Notes: generated from the letters alone by a model not told the origin. A stretch of 64,000 bases of DNA from Hydrogenophaga sp. (GCF_030373245.1 NZ_JAUCZF010000004.1:357385-421384), one strand, 5' to 3'. Shown: positions 1 to 9,749, numbered from the stretch's first letter. A program made the numbers and translations.

Positions 1-2948
1 GTCTGCAGATGGCGCCAGACACCGACTTTTCGGCCATCCGGGTTCGCTTCGAGGCGCTGTTTGCACAGGCCTGGAAAGGCGAGGTGGAGAGCGACGATCT
101 CAACAAGCTCTTGCTGAGCACCAACCTGGGCGCTCGCGAGATCACGGTCTTGCGCGCCTACACACGCTACTTCAAGCAGCTTGGTCTGCCATTCGGGCAG
201 GGCTACATCGAGACCGCGCTGAACAACAACGCTCCCATTGCCCAGGAGATCTGTGCGCTGTTCGCGGCCCGGTTCGACCCCTCTTTCCAAGGTGATCGCG
301 ACCAGGAGCGCGCCAACCGCCGCACTCAGATCGAAGCGCTGCTGGGCGATGTGGAGAGCCTGGACGACGACCGCATCCTGCGCCAGTTCTACGCCAGCGT
401 GGTGGCCACCTTGCGCACCAATGCGTGGCAGACAGCGGCCGATGGGGGTTTCAAGCCCTACCTCAGTTTCAAGTTCGATCCCCGCAAGCTGCCCGGTGTG
501 CCTGAACCCAAGCCGCTGTTCGAGATCTGGGTCTACTCTCCGCGGGTCGAGGGCGTGCACATGCGTGGCGGCAAGGTGGCGCGCGGTGGACTGCGCTGGT
601 CCGACCGGCGCGAAGATTTCCGCACGGAGATCCTGGGCCTGGTGAAGGCGCAGCAGGTGAAAAACACGGTGATCGTGCCGGTTGGCTCCAAGGGGGGCTT
701 CGTCGTGAAAATCCCGCCGCTGGCCAGCGATCGCGAGGCCTTACTGGCCGAGGGCGTAGCCTGCTACCGCACCTTTCTCTCGGGCATGCTGGACGTGACC
801 GACAACGTGGTCAAAGGCCAGGTGGTACCGCCCCAGCAGGTGGTGCGCCACGACGAGGACGACCCCTACCTGGTGGTCGCCGCTGACAAAGGCACGGCCA
901 CTTTCTCCGACATTGCCAACCAGCTTTCAGCCGACCGCGGTTTCTGGCTCGGCGACGCTTTTGCCTCGGGTGGATCTGTGGGCTACGACCACAAGAAGAT
1001 GGGTATCACTGCGCGCGGCGCCTGGGAATCGGTCAAGCGCCACTTCCTGTCGATGGGCGTCAACACCCAGACCACCCGCTTCACCGTGGCAGGCGTCGGC
1101 GATATGTCGGGCGACGTGTTTGGCAACGGCATGCTGCTGTCGGAACACATTGCCCTGGTGGCCGCGTTCGACCACCGCCACATCTTCATCGATCCCACGC
1201 CCGACGTCGCGGTGTCGCACGCTGAGCGCAAGCGGCTGTTCCAGCTGCCGCGCTCGAGCTGGGACGACTACGACAAAAACCTGATCTCGACCGGTGGCGG
1301 CGTCTACCCACGCAGCGCCAAGTCGATCAAGCTTTCCGAGCAGGCGCGCGCCGCGCTCGGCACCGAGGCTGAAGAACTCACGCCAGCCGAGCTGCTGCGC
1401 GTGGTGCTGCTGGCGCCGGTGGAACTGCTGTACAACGGCGGTATCGGCACCTATGTGAAGGCCAGCTTCGAGACCCATGCCCAGGTGGGCGACAAAGCCA
1501 GCGATGGCTTCCGGGTCAATGGCAGCGAGCTGCGCTGCAAGGTGCTGGCCGAAGGCGGCAACTTGGGCGCCACGCAAAACGGCCGCATCGAGTTTGCCGC
1601 GAAAGGCGGGCGCATCTACACCGATGCCATCGACAACTCGGCCGGGGTCGACTGCTCCGACCACGAGGTCAACATCAAGATCCTGCTCGATCGTGTGGTC
1701 GAGGCCGGCGACCTCACGCTCAAGCAGCGCAACGATCTTCTTGCGTCCATGACCGACGAAGTGGCGCAACTGGTTCTTGCCGACAACTACTACCAGACGC
1801 AGTCGATCGACGTGGCGCGCCATCGGCCGCTGTACGTGCTGGACGGGCAGCAACGCCTGATACAGGCGCTGGAGGCTGCTGGGCGGCTCAACCGCTCGAT
1901 CGAATTCCTGCCCGCCGACGACGAAATCCTGCGCCGGCGCGCCCACAAACAAGGGCTGACCGCGCCAGAGGGTGCGGTGGTGCTGGCCTACGCCAAGATG
2001 TGGCTGTTCGACGAGCTGATGGCGAGCAACCTGCCCGACGATCCTTACTTCAACCGCACGCTGAAGGCCTATTTCCCGCGCGTGCTGTGCGAGAGGTTTG
2101 GCGACGCCATCGCCGCTCATCCGCTCAAGCGCGAAATCATCGCCACCTTCGTCACCAACACCGTGCTCAACCGCGCTGGCGCGACCTTCGTGCATTACGT
2201 GGCCAGCGAAGCCGGCGCCAGCGCCGCCGATGTGGTGCGCGCCTACACCCTGGCCCGCGAAATCTTTGACCTGGAAGCGCTGTGGGACCGCATCGACGAG
2301 CTCGACCACCGCGTAGGCAGTGCGCAGCAGCTCGACTTGCTCAGCAGGCTCACCACCACCGTCCAGCGAGCCTCGCGCTGGATCCTGCGCGTGTGTGCCA
2401 ATGGCAGCGACCTGCCGACCTTGATCGAGCGCTACCAGCCCGGCGCGCGTGAGCTGCGCACCCATCTCGGCGCGTGGCTCTCGGCCGAAGCCAGCGAACA
2501 ATGGCAGGCCGAGGTGCAGGCGCTCATGGACGCCGGCGTCGAACCCGACCTGGCGCAAAATCTCGCTGCGCTGGACCACCTGTTTCCCGCGCTGGATCTG
2601 GTCGATCTCGCCCAAGACACGGGCGGCGCGCTGGAGCAGGCGGCCCGCGCCTACTTCGCGGTCGACGCCCAGCTGGGCCTCACGCAATGGCGCAGCGAGA
2701 TCGTCCGCCTGCCCACCGACACCCTGTGGCAGACCCAGGCCCGCAGCAGCGCACGCGACGATGTTTACGCCATCGCCAGCCAGATCACCCGCTCGCTGCT
2801 GTCTCAGGGCATCGATCTGCCAAGCTGGACTGAACGCCACGCGGCCCCCATCGAGCGGCTGCGCCGGTTGCGCCAGACCATCAGCACCCAGACGCCGGAT
2901 CTGGCGCCGGTGTCGGTGGCTTTGCGCGAGCTGCGCAACCTCGCCTGA
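1..2948 (+). CDS. NAD-dependent glutamate dehydrogenase, large type (3' part)
   Basis: Oxidatively deaminates glutamate to 2-oxoglutarate in the cytoplasm using NAD+. The reading frame is open to the left edge of the window, so the gene is cut and only about 980 C-terminal residues are present. The large bacterial family is usually about 1,600 aa. The catalytic core is visible near residues 185-235 of the visible part: VARGGLRWSDR followed by ILGLVKAQQVKN and VPVGSKGGF, the glutamate-binding and catalytic-lysine region. A Rossmann-type segment follows (VAGVGDMSGDVFGNG), then the long helical C-terminal domain typical of this class. The next gene starts 74 bases downstream. The family assignment is firm; the true start lies outside the window. 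Confidence 0.93.
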   Translation, partial: LQMAPDTDFSAIRVRFEALFAQAWKGEVESDDLNKLLLSTNLGAREITVLRAYTRYFKQLGLPFGQGYIETALNNNAPIAQEICALFAARFDPSFQGDRDQERANRRTQIEALLGDVESLDDDRILRQFYASVVATLRTNAWQTAADGGFKPYLSFKFDPRKLPGVPEPKPLFEIWVYSPRVEGVHMRGGKVARGGLRWSDRREDFRTEILGLVKAQQVKNTVIVPVGSKGGFVVKIPPLASDREALLAEGVACYRTFLSGMLDVTDNVVKGQVVPPQQVVRHDEDDPYLVVAADKGTATFSDIANQLSADRGFWLGDAFASGGSVGYDHKKMGITARGAWESVKRHFLSMGVNTQTTRFTVAGVGDMSGDVFGNGMLLSEHIALVAAFDHRHIFIDPTPDVAVSHAERKRLFQLPRSSWDDYDKNLISTGGGVYPRSAKSIKLSEQARAALGTEAEELTPAELLRVVLLAPVELLYNGGIGTYVKASFETHAQVGDKASDGFRVNGSELRCKVLAEGGNLGATQNGRIEFAAKGGRIYTDAIDNSAGVDCSDHEVNIKILLDRVVEAGDLTLKQRNDLLASMTDEVAQLVLADNYYQTQSIDVARHRPLYVLDGQQRLIQALEAAGRLNRSIEFLPADDEILRRRAHKQGLTAPEGAVVLAYAKMWLFDELMASNLPDDPYFNRTLKAYFPRVLCERFGDAIAAHPLKREIIATFVTNTVLNRAGATFVHYVASEAGASAADVVRAYTLAREIFDLEALWDRIDELDHRVGSAQQLDLLSRLTTTVQRASRWILRVCANGSDLPTLIERYQPGARELRTHLGAWLSAEASEQWQAEVQALMDAGVEPDLAQNLAALDHLFPALDLVDLAQDTGGALEQAARAYFAVDAQLGLTQWRSEIVRLPTDTLWQTQARSSARDDVYAIASQITRSLLSQGIDLPSWTERHAAPIERLRRLRQTISTQTPDLAPVSVALRELRNLA

Positions 2949-3022
2949 GCGGCCGCCGTTCGGTCTTTGTCTGGCTCCAGGGTACGGGGCATGCGCCAGG
3001 CGGTGGTGCCAGAATCGGGCCC

Positions 3023-4504
3023 ATGCAAACGACTTGGTGGCGCAATCGGTGGTGGCTGGCAACGGGGCTGATCCTGGTGCTGGCTGGTGGCGTGGTGCTG
3101 GTGCAGCGCGCGGTGGAGCGCGAGCGCGCCCTGTTCGAGACCGATGCGCGCATCGTGCACCGCCTGCTCAGCCAGCGTGTGGTCCAGCACGATGCCATCC
3201 TCGCCACGCTCAGTCTGCTCCAACCCACCGCCCAGGCAGCAGGCGCTGGCTCAGCCGAGCAACGCCTGCCCGCGCTGTACCCGCGCATCTTGCGGGTGCA
3301 ACGCAGCAGCGCCGACGCGCCCTGGAGCAGCACGGCGCTCGTCGCCGCCGAGACCGCTTCGCGCGAGCAGCAGCACCCGACCCTGGCCACTGTGGACTTT
3401 GCAGCCGGACAATACGAACTGGTGCTCTCGGCCCAGCCGCACAGCTACGCGCTGAGCATCGATCTGCGGGCGCTGGTGCCCTGGGACGAATGGCCGATGG
3501 CGCCAGAGACCAGCCTGGTGCGCGTTTGGCTGACGCACGCCGGTCAGCGTTTTGACGTGCAGACCGGACAGCCGCTGGCTGGCGAGTCCACCTCGGGCTG
3601 GCGCTTCGATTTTCAGAAACCCCTGGCAGCCAGCAGCCAGCCGTTTGATGTGCGTGCCGAGCGCCGACTGAGCTGGAGCCAGTTGCCCTGGGCCGTATGG
3701 TTGCTGTGGTCGGCGCTGGTGAGCACCCTGCTGGCGGTGCTCATGCAGTTGCAGCGCCAGCGGTCCGAGCGCCGGCGGGCGGAAGAGCTGTTGCGCCTTG
3801 GCCAGGTGGCGCGGCTGAACACGTTGGGCGAGCTCGCGGCCGGTATGGCGCACGAGCTCAACCAGCCGTTGACGGCGATGCTGGCCAGCGCCCAGGCGGC
3901 GCAGCGCCTGCTGGACGAGCAGCCGCCCGAAACCGAGACCGCGCGGGGCGCCATGCGCCAGGCGGTGGCGCAAGCGCGTCGCGCCAGCGAGGTGGTGGGA
4001 CGTCTGCGCACGGCGGTCGAGCGACCCGGTAGCGACCGGGCCACACAGGCGGTGGATTTGAAAGAGGCGGTGCGGCGCGCGCTTTATCTGCTGGAGCCCG
4101 AGTGCGAACGTCGTGGCGTGGTGCCCGAGTTGCAGGCACCCGCTCCGGTGCCGGTGCTGGCCGACCCGGTGGCGCTCGAGCAGGTGATTCACAACCTGTT
4201 GATGAACGCGCTGCAGGCGTTGGAGCAAGTGCCGCAGGGGCATCGGCGATTGCGCGTGTCGCTGCGCGAGGTGCACAAGCAGGGCGAGCTGGTGGTGGCC
4301 GACAGCGGGCCCGGTATTGCGCCCGAGGCCATGGCGCGTCTCTTTGAGCCGTTTTTCTCCACGCGAGCGGGTGGCCTGGGACTGGGTTTGACGCTTTGTG
4401 AGACGCTGGTGGGGACGATGGGCGGCTCGTTGACGGCCGCCAACCAGGCGCCAGCAGGCGCTGCTCTGACCCTGCGGCTGCCGCTGGCGGTGGGCGTCGT
4501 ATGA
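3023..4504 (+). CDS. Membrane sensor histidine kinase
   Basis: Inner-membrane sensor kinase of 493 aa. Hydrophobic segments at about residues 10-28 and 221-241 enclose a roughly 190-residue periplasmic sensor region without a recognised domain. The cytoplasmic part has a HisKA H-box, GELAAGMAHELNQPL, with the phospho-accepting His at 277. A HATPase domain follows, with the N-box (VIHNLLMNALQAL), G1 (VADSGPGIAP), F-box (LFEPFFSTR) and G2 (GLGLGLTL). The H-box resembles the DctB/FixL group. Its stop overlaps the response-regulator start by four bases, so the two are translationally coupled. The signal sensed is not evident; the exported GlcG/HbpS-family protein 100 bases beyond the regulator is a candidate partner (inference). 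Confidence 0.9.
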   Translation: MQTTWWRNRWWLATGLILVLAGGVVLVQRAVERERALFETDARIVHRLLSQRVVQHDAILATLSLLQPTAQAAGAGSAEQRLPALYPRILRVQRSSADAPWSSTALVAAETASREQQHPTLATVDFAAGQYELVLSAQPHSYALSIDLRALVPWDEWPMAPETSLVRVWLTHAGQRFDVQTGQPLAGESTSGWRFDFQKPLAASSQPFDVRAERRLSWSQLPWAVWLLWSALVSTLLAVLMQLQRQRSERRRAEELLRLGQVARLNTLGELAAGMAHELNQPLTAMLASAQAAQRLLDEQPPETETARGAMRQAVAQARRASEVVGRLRTAVERPGSDRATQAVDLKEAVRRALYLLEPECERRGVVPELQAPAPVPVLADPVALEQVIHNLLMNALQALEQVPQGHRRLRVSLREVHKQGELVVADSGPGIAPEAMARLFEPFFSTRAGGLGLGLTLCETLVGTMGGSLTAANQAPAGAALTLRLPLAVGVV

Positions 4505-5130
4505 GTTCTTTGTCATCACCCACCATTCACCTGATCGACGACGACGCGGCGGTGCGCGACAGCCTGGCCTTGCTGATCGGTACCGTCGGCTTGCGCGTAC
4601 AGACCTGGGCCGACCCGCAGGATTTCCTGGTGCGTTTCGAACGCCAAGGCATCGGTGCCATCGTATTGGATGTGCGCATGCCGGTCATGAGCGGCCTGGC
4701 TCTGCTGGACGCGCTGGTGGCGCAGGGGGTTGATCAGCCGGTGATCATGCTCACGGGTCATGGCACGGTTGACCTGTGTCGTCGCGCCTTCAAGTCAGGT
4801 GCAGCCGAGTTCCTGGAAAAACCGGTGGACGACGAACTGTTGCTGGAGGCGCTGCAAAACGCGGTGCGCCAGCACGTGGGTTCTCGCCAGCGCCAGCAGG
4901 GCGACCGGGCTGCGCGTGAGCGCTACGAACGATTGTCGGCCCGAGAGCGCGAGGTGCTGGCTGGCATGGTCGAAGGACAGACCAACAAGGCCATCGCGCG
5001 CAGCTTGCAGCTGTCACCGCGCACGGTGGAAACCCACCGCGCGCATGTGTTCGAGAAGCTGCAGACCGACTCGCTGGCGCAGCTGATTCACCGCTATGCC
5101 AGCCTGGTTCAGGAGGACCCCGCTGCGTAG
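4501..5130 (+). CDS. Two-component response regulator, FixJ/LuxR type
   Basis: DNA-binding response regulator of 209 aa. The receiver domain occupies residues 8-125, with the acidic pocket at DDD13-15, the phospho-acceptor Asp57 in VLDVRMP, Thr in MLTGHG and Lys in LEKPVDD. A LuxR/NarL-type helix-turn-helix lies at about 140-195 (LSAREREVLAGMVEG, NKAIARSLQLSPRTVETHR). The start overlaps the kinase stop in an ATGA arrangement, so this is its cognate regulator. Its own stop codon lies inside a perfect inverted repeat (5123-5140) upstream of the GlcG-family gene, which suggests that this gene or the downstream pair is a target. The target itself is inferred. Confidence 0.92.
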   Translation: MSSLSSPTIHLIDDDAAVRDSLALLIGTVGLRVQTWADPQDFLVRFERQGIGAIVLDVRMPVMSGLALLDALVAQGVDQPVIMLTGHGTVDLCRRAFKSGAAEFLEKPVDDELLLEALQNAVRQHVGSRQRQQGDRAARERYERLSAREREVLAGMVEGQTNKAIARSLQLSPRTVETHRAHVFEKLQTDSLAQLIHRYASLVQEDPAA

Positions 5131-5140
5131 TTCTACGCAG
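5123..5140. promoter_or_regulatory. Perfect inverted repeat upstream of the GlcG-family gene
   Basis: The arms CTGCGTAG and CTACGCAG are separated by TT and include the stop codon of the response regulator. A further CGTAG half-site follows at about 5148. No T-tract follows, so a terminator is less likely than an operator for the neighbouring LuxR-type regulator. Function is inferred from position only. Confidence 0.4.
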
Positions 5141-5234
5141 GTCAGGGCGTAGCGCTCCGAATGGCGCGCGGGCGCGCAGTTTCCTACAGTGCCCCCACGG
5201 TTGATCGAACCGCAAACCACTTCAGGAAACAGCC

Positions 5235-5738
5235 ATGAAATCCCCGATGAAGACCACCTCCCTTGCCCTGGCCGTGCTGACCACATTCGGCATGTCTGTG
5301 GCCCAGGCACAAGCCGTGCGCACCGAAAAGAACATGTCGCTTGAACTGGCCACCCAGATCGCCAGCGCCACCGTGGCGGCGTGCAGCGCCGGCGGCTACA
5401 ACGTCAGCGCCACGGTGGTCGACCGTGCGGGCGAGGTGCGCGCCGTGATGCGTGCCGACAATGCGGGCAGCCACACCCTGGAGGCCAGCCGACTCAAGGC
5501 CTTCACCTCGGCTTCCGCCAAAAACGCCACCCTGGCCATGATGGAAGGCGCCCAGAAAAACCCCGCTGCTGCCAACCTGGTTCACATCCCTGGTTTCCTG
5601 TTGCTGGGTGGTGGTGTACCGGTGCGCGCTGGCAACGAGGTGATCGGTGCGGTGGGGGTGGGAGGTGCGCCTGGCGGTCATCTGGACGAACAGTGTGCCG
5701 TGGCTGCGCTGGACAAGGTCAAGGATCTGCTGAAGTGA
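5235..5738 (+). CDS. Exported GlcG/HbpS-family haem-binding-like protein
   Basis: A 167-aa protein with a signal peptide (residues 1-26, cleavage near VAQAQA) and a single GlcG/HbpS domain. It carries the family signature near the C-terminus, GAVGVGGAPGGHLDEQCA, and the usual VVDRAGEVRAVMR strand. A ribosome binding site (caggaaac) precedes the ATG; a second in-frame ATG lies four codons in. Family members bind haem or small ligands. In Streptomyces, HbpS is the accessory sensor of the SenS/SenR two-component system, so its place just after a kinase/regulator pair is suggestive. Only 10 bases separate it from the ankyrin gene, consistent with one transcript. Confidence 0.85.
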   Translation: MKSPMKTTSLALAVLTTFGMSVAQAQAVRTEKNMSLELATQIASATVAACSAGGYNVSATVVDRAGEVRAVMRADNAGSHTLEASRLKAFTSASAKNATLAMMEGAQKNPAAANLVHIPGFLLLGGGVPVRAGNEVIGAVGVGGAPGGHLDEQCAVAALDKVKDLLK

Positions 5739-5748
5739 GGCTACAGCC

Positions 5749-6465
5749 ATGACAAGGAAATTTTTGCGGGGCAGCCTTCTGCCAGCAGGCTGCCTGGCGG
5801 TGGCGCTGTTCGGCGTCAGTCTCCCCACTTCCGCCGTTGCGCAGGTCCCGCCCAGCGCGTCGCAGGCCGCTGCCTACAAGGGACTGCACGCCGCGGCCTG
5901 GCGCGGTGACCTAGCGAAGCTGCAGCGCCTGCTGGGTGCGGGCGCCGACCGCAATGCCACGGACAGCCAAGGCCGCACGCCGCTGCATGTGGCGACCTTC
6001 GCCCGGCACCCTGCGGCGATCCGCGCCCTGGCCAAGGCGGGTGCCGATCTGGATCGGCTGGAAAACGACCGCTACGACGCAGTGACCATTGCCGCGGTGG
6101 CCGACGACGAGGTGAGCCTGCGCGAGCTGCTCAGTCTGGGCGCGCGTGCCGGCCAGACCACCAGCCGATACGACGGCACAGCCCTGATCGCGGCGGCCCA
6201 CCTGGGGCATGACGGCGTGGTGCGACAGTTGATTGCTGCAGGCGCGCCGCTTGACCATGTGAACAACCTGCACTGGACAGCGGCCATCGAAGCCGTGGTG
6301 CTGGGTGATGGTGGCCCTCGACACCAGGCCACGCTGCAGGCGCTGATCGACGCAGGCGCCAACCTGGCGCTCACCGATCGCCAGGGGCAGACGCCGCTCC
6401 AGCTGGCCCGATCACGGGGCTATACCGCCATGGTGAGTCAGCTCGAGCGCGGTGCCTCGCGCTGA
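5749..6465 (+). CDS. Exported ankyrin-repeat protein
   Basis: A 238-aa protein with an N-terminal signal peptide (about residues 1-32, ending SAVAQ) followed by at least five ankyrin repeats. Examples of the repeat consensus are GLHAAAWRGDLAKLQRLLGAGAD, here abbreviated to its GLHAAAWRGD start, then GRTPLHVATFARHP, YDGTALIAAAHLGHDG and GQTPLQLARSRGYTAM. It probably acts in the periplasm as a protein-protein interaction scaffold. It follows the GlcG-family gene by 10 bases and is probably co-transcribed. Ankyrin proteins next to catalases or peroxidases often serve in oxidative-stress defence, but no such enzyme is adjacent here, so the role is open. It is the last gene before the island begins. 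Confidence 0.87.
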   Translation: MTRKFLRGSLLPAGCLAVALFGVSLPTSAVAQVPPSASQAAAYKGLHAAAWRGDLAKLQRLLGAGADRNATDSQGRTPLHVATFARHPAAIRALAKAGADLDRLENDRYDAVTIAAVADDEVSLRELLSLGARAGQTTSRYDGTALIAAAHLGHDGVVRQLIAAGAPLDHVNNLHWTAAIEAVVLGDGGPRHQATLQALIDAGANLALTDRQGQTPLQLARSRGYTAMVSQLERGASR

Positions 6466-6837
6466 AGCGGCCCGCAACAGTACGCGACGATTGCTGCGCC
6501 GTCTTCAAATGGCGGCCATCGACCGTCTGCCCGGCACTGATTTTTGAGGCGGTCCCTGAACGACCCTGTGAGGGCGTACGCAATGCACTCTTCAAGGACC
6601 GTTCTGCAGCGTATCGAGCCGGTCGCCAGCGGCACACGGCCTCACGGTAGTCGCCATCAAGGCGACGTTCAGATGAGCGGCTGGTGCCCATCCGAGCGGC
6701 CGCTATACGAGGAACACCTGACCCTGGCATGGCACCTGTAGTCTCTTGCACCTTGAACTGCAGGTTCCGCTCTCCTTGACGGATTCAAGCCGATCACGCT
6801 TTCTCGGAGTGATTGGTACGGCGAATGGGAGCAGGTC

Positions 6838-7061
6838 AGGTGATCTACACGACCAATGCCATAGAGAGCGTCAACGCGCGCTTGCGCAAGATCATCAAGA
6901 CGCGCGGGCACTTCCCCAGCGACGATGCGGCCAGCAAACTGATCTGGCTGGCGCTGCGCAACATCACGGCCGAATGGAGCCGTGCGGCGCACAACTGGAA
7001 GGAGGCTATGAACCAATTCGCGATCCTTTATGAAGATCGCTTCACGAAGGCTGCCGCTTAA
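6838..7061 (+). pseudogene. IS256-family transposase, C-terminal remnant
   Basis: The translation from about 6838 matches the C-terminal end of Mutator/IS256-type transposases: VIYTTNAIESVNARLRKI, then the region ending LALRNITAEWSRAAHNW and FAILYEDRF. Only about 73 residues remain of a usual ~400, so the DDE core is lost. The rest of the 878-base gap (6466-7343) holds no convincing gene. Short stretches at 6500-6720 look like old non-coding debris. Confidence 0.85.
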
Positions 7062-7343
7062 GACGTGGCACCAACTTGCCCACCGCGTCGGTCGTTCGTC
7101 GCCAAGCGACGCCCGTCGCCATGGACAAGTCTCTCAGCGCCTCGAACACAAAAATTCGGACAGCCCCCAGATACTGAGTCTCTTGGTTTACTTCAACTTG
7201 ACCAAAGGAGAATAAGGCCACTGCGCTTACCCATGTTGTTCATGTAACAATATTTACAGCACTTGCACGCGACAAATTCTCGCTGCGGCTTCTCGACTGG
7301 CGACATTCCTTCTTCAATCACTTAGCTCTTTACAACTGGACCG

Positions 7344-9629
7344 ATGATGACTCGCTGCAGCAGACACTTCTTTGGTTGGCTCAAACTAACCTCGGCAGCT
7401 TTCGCGATTACCTTCATCGTCGCATGTGGCGGAGGTGGCAGCGATGTTTCGGAAGGAGTTTCTGCTCCTCCATTGACTGGGCAAGTAGTGAAAGGACTGA
7501 CTCGGGGCGCAACAGTCAATCTTTTTGAGCTTAGCTCTGAAGGCGATAAACGGCCAGTGGCAAGCAAGCAAACAGATTCAAATGGATCCTTCACAATACC
7601 GAATAATTTGAAAGAAGGGATTGTATATCTATTTGAAGCACAAGGTGGTGAATACAATGATGAGATTGACGGGATGCGAACCATCCTCTCGGCGCCACTG
7701 AGAACTGTATTTATTGCAGGAAATAACGAAAGACACTTTACATTGAGTGCCATTTCTGAGTCTTTCACCAAATCAATAGAGAATGAAGTTAGCGCCAATA
7801 AATGGAGCACCGCATCAGTCAGCGCAGCACTTCAGCAATTTAGAGATTCATTTTCCCTTAGATCCCCACACGGGATAAAGTTTATCGATATCCAAAAAGC
7901 CACAACTGATCAAATCAATAATGCATCTGAAGAAGAGCTTCAATTTTCCTTTCAAGTTGGATTTTCTGCTGGATTCGTACATGAATTTCTGAAGAGACGC
8001 CCTGGTTCAAATTTAACACTAGCCCTTGAAGATTATTACAGTTTTCTATCAACAGACTCTTTCGACGATAGATTGAATTCGATACAAACCGCAGGATTGG
8101 TAAGATTCATCGATACTCTTTCACTAATCTCAAGTACGCAAAGATCGAGCATCTACAACCAAATTGGCCTCCCGTCCGAGGTGGATGCAAATCTATTCAG
8201 TTCAGCCGAAAGCACGGGGTCTGCAGTTTCTGCTATCCCCAACTGGACGCTCCGCTATTTAAGTCCTCCAGGCATCTCAACAATGCCAACCACCGACACT
8301 GTTTTTAACGATCGCGGTGCTCTTATTGCATTTCGCAAGGGAGAGGTTGGCAACGGGGTAGATTTTAGTTTTGTCGGCTCATCCAGTGTTGCTGAGGTTT
8401 CTGGTGATATTGACTTTTCGATTGGGCGTTGGAATTATGGATATTCATACGAAGACGGGGTAAGAATCGATCGATCAACTGGAGATATAAATACATCCAA
8501 TCGCATTGGGGCACCGCTGCGAGGCGGCACTGTCTACGCTGCGGGAACTCCGGCGACCGATCTACCAGTTTGCGGAAAGATCGAATTATTGCTGGAAGAA
8601 CAAACTAGGCCGGCAACGAGTTTTGACGGGCTATCGCGATTGCGATTGATGAATCCATCGAGAATAGTAGTTCAGTTTGTTAACGGCGCGCCTTTAGTTA
8701 GTTATGACTTTTCATTTTCCGATGAGAATGGAACTCTTTATTCAATGAGCAGCATTGGTGATATTGATACACCAGTCCAGCGGGTTGATTCAACAATGGA
8801 GTTTGGCTCCATTTCAGCAATTAGCAACTTACCTGAGCGGCTATCGTTTGGCTTTCGTGCAATGCTTGTTGGTGCAGGCAGTTCAAAAGCGGTTATTCGG
8901 CTCGAACAAAACAGCAGAACAGCTTCATCTACCGGCCTTGCAGCTGTTTTCAAAGCCTCTGGCGCTCTTCAAAACTGTTTTACCCCAACATTCTCCAGAG
9001 GATTTGTCGGTTCTTTAATCAGTGACCCAACTGCCTATTACAATCTTAGGGATGCGGGTGGCGGCGGATGGAGTGGACTTTCTTTCTCCAGTAATGGCTC
9101 CCCCCTTATTGGCGGAGTCAATCCAGATGCCATCTTTGAAAAATCTGGCAATGCGATAGCAGGTATTGGGCTTATGGCGCTGCCTTACTCAATCAGATCC
9201 ATTCCTGGTTATCTCCCTGCTGTCTACACCTACCATACTGGAGACATCAACTTTGATGATTGGCCGGGCTCGGGCTCCGTCAACTACGAGCTGATAGCGA
9301 GCACTCCATTTCTAGTGACCGATCCCAATGTGTTGATCTCTGCAGATCGTTTAATCACATCAGGCAACTTAAGAATTTACTTTGGACAATCCCCCCTGGG
9401 TTCACCAAATCCTGATTTTGGTATTTGCCAACTCACTGTAAACGGGGAAGTACTTTCTGCAGCTCCTGAAAGTTTTAGGCCAGGTGGGCTCTGCAGCGCT
9501 AATTTTGGCAGCGTCAGTTTTGATGGAGGCATATCTGCAGGAGATCATCAGTTCGCGGTGATTCGTTATCGGAGGGACTTCTCGCCTTTCAAAGGGGAAG
9601 CCGCCCTACTGTTTCGGCGGCTGCCCTAA
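7344..9629 (+). CDS. Large unknown lipoprotein, low GC
   Basis: A 761-aa protein not recognised beyond its N-terminus. It begins with a lipoprotein signal peptide and lipobox-like FIVAC followed by a glycine-rich spacer, so it is expected to be lipidated and anchored to a membrane. Residues about 45-100 read like a carboxypeptidase-regulatory or Big-type beta-sandwich (TGQVVKGLTRGATVNLFEL, TDSNGSFTIP). The remainder is rich in Ser, Gly, Asn and aromatic residues, with four late Cys. Base composition is clearly more AT-rich than the flanking core, a sign of transfer. IS fragments lie on both sides (6838-7061 and 9750-9956). No strong ribosome binding site is visible before the ATG. Confidence 0.75.
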   Translation: MMTRCSRHFFGWLKLTSAAFAITFIVACGGGGSDVSEGVSAPPLTGQVVKGLTRGATVNLFELSSEGDKRPVASKQTDSNGSFTIPNNLKEGIVYLFEAQGGEYNDEIDGMRTILSAPLRTVFIAGNNERHFTLSAISESFTKSIENEVSANKWSTASVSAALQQFRDSFSLRSPHGIKFIDIQKATTDQINNASEEELQFSFQVGFSAGFVHEFLKRRPGSNLTLALEDYYSFLSTDSFDDRLNSIQTAGLVRFIDTLSLISSTQRSSIYNQIGLPSEVDANLFSSAESTGSAVSAIPNWTLRYLSPPGISTMPTTDTVFNDRGALIAFRKGEVGNGVDFSFVGSSSVAEVSGDIDFSIGRWNYGYSYEDGVRIDRSTGDINTSNRIGAPLRGGTVYAAGTPATDLPVCGKIELLLEEQTRPATSFDGLSRLRLMNPSRIVVQFVNGAPLVSYDFSFSDENGTLYSMSSIGDIDTPVQRVDSTMEFGSISAISNLPERLSFGFRAMLVGAGSSKAVIRLEQNSRTASSTGLAAVFKASGALQNCFTPTFSRGFVGSLISDPTAYYNLRDAGGGGWSGLSFSSNGSPLIGGVNPDAIFEKSGNAIAGIGLMALPYSIRSIPGYLPAVYTYHTGDINFDDWPGSGSVNYELIASTPFLVTDPNVLISADRLITSGNLRIYFGQSPLGSPNPDFGICQLTVNGEVLSAAPESFRPGGLCSANFGSVSFDGGISAGDHQFAVIRYRRDFSPFKGEAALLFRRLP

Positions 9630-9749
9630 TTTCGTTGTAGTCTTTTATTCTGAATCCGTGACCTCACAGTCGCGTTCAGGGTAAATCCTCATACGAATCA
9701 AGCACTTGACCCCCATCTGCTTTGCACCCTGCAGGTGAAGGAAGCGCAA

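Noticed and set aside
927..3062. 711-aa minus-strand ORF opposite the glutamate dehydrogenase gene
   Set aside because: Antisense shadow of a well-conserved gene in GC-rich DNA; composition is Gly/Ala/Arg/His-rich with no family resemblance.
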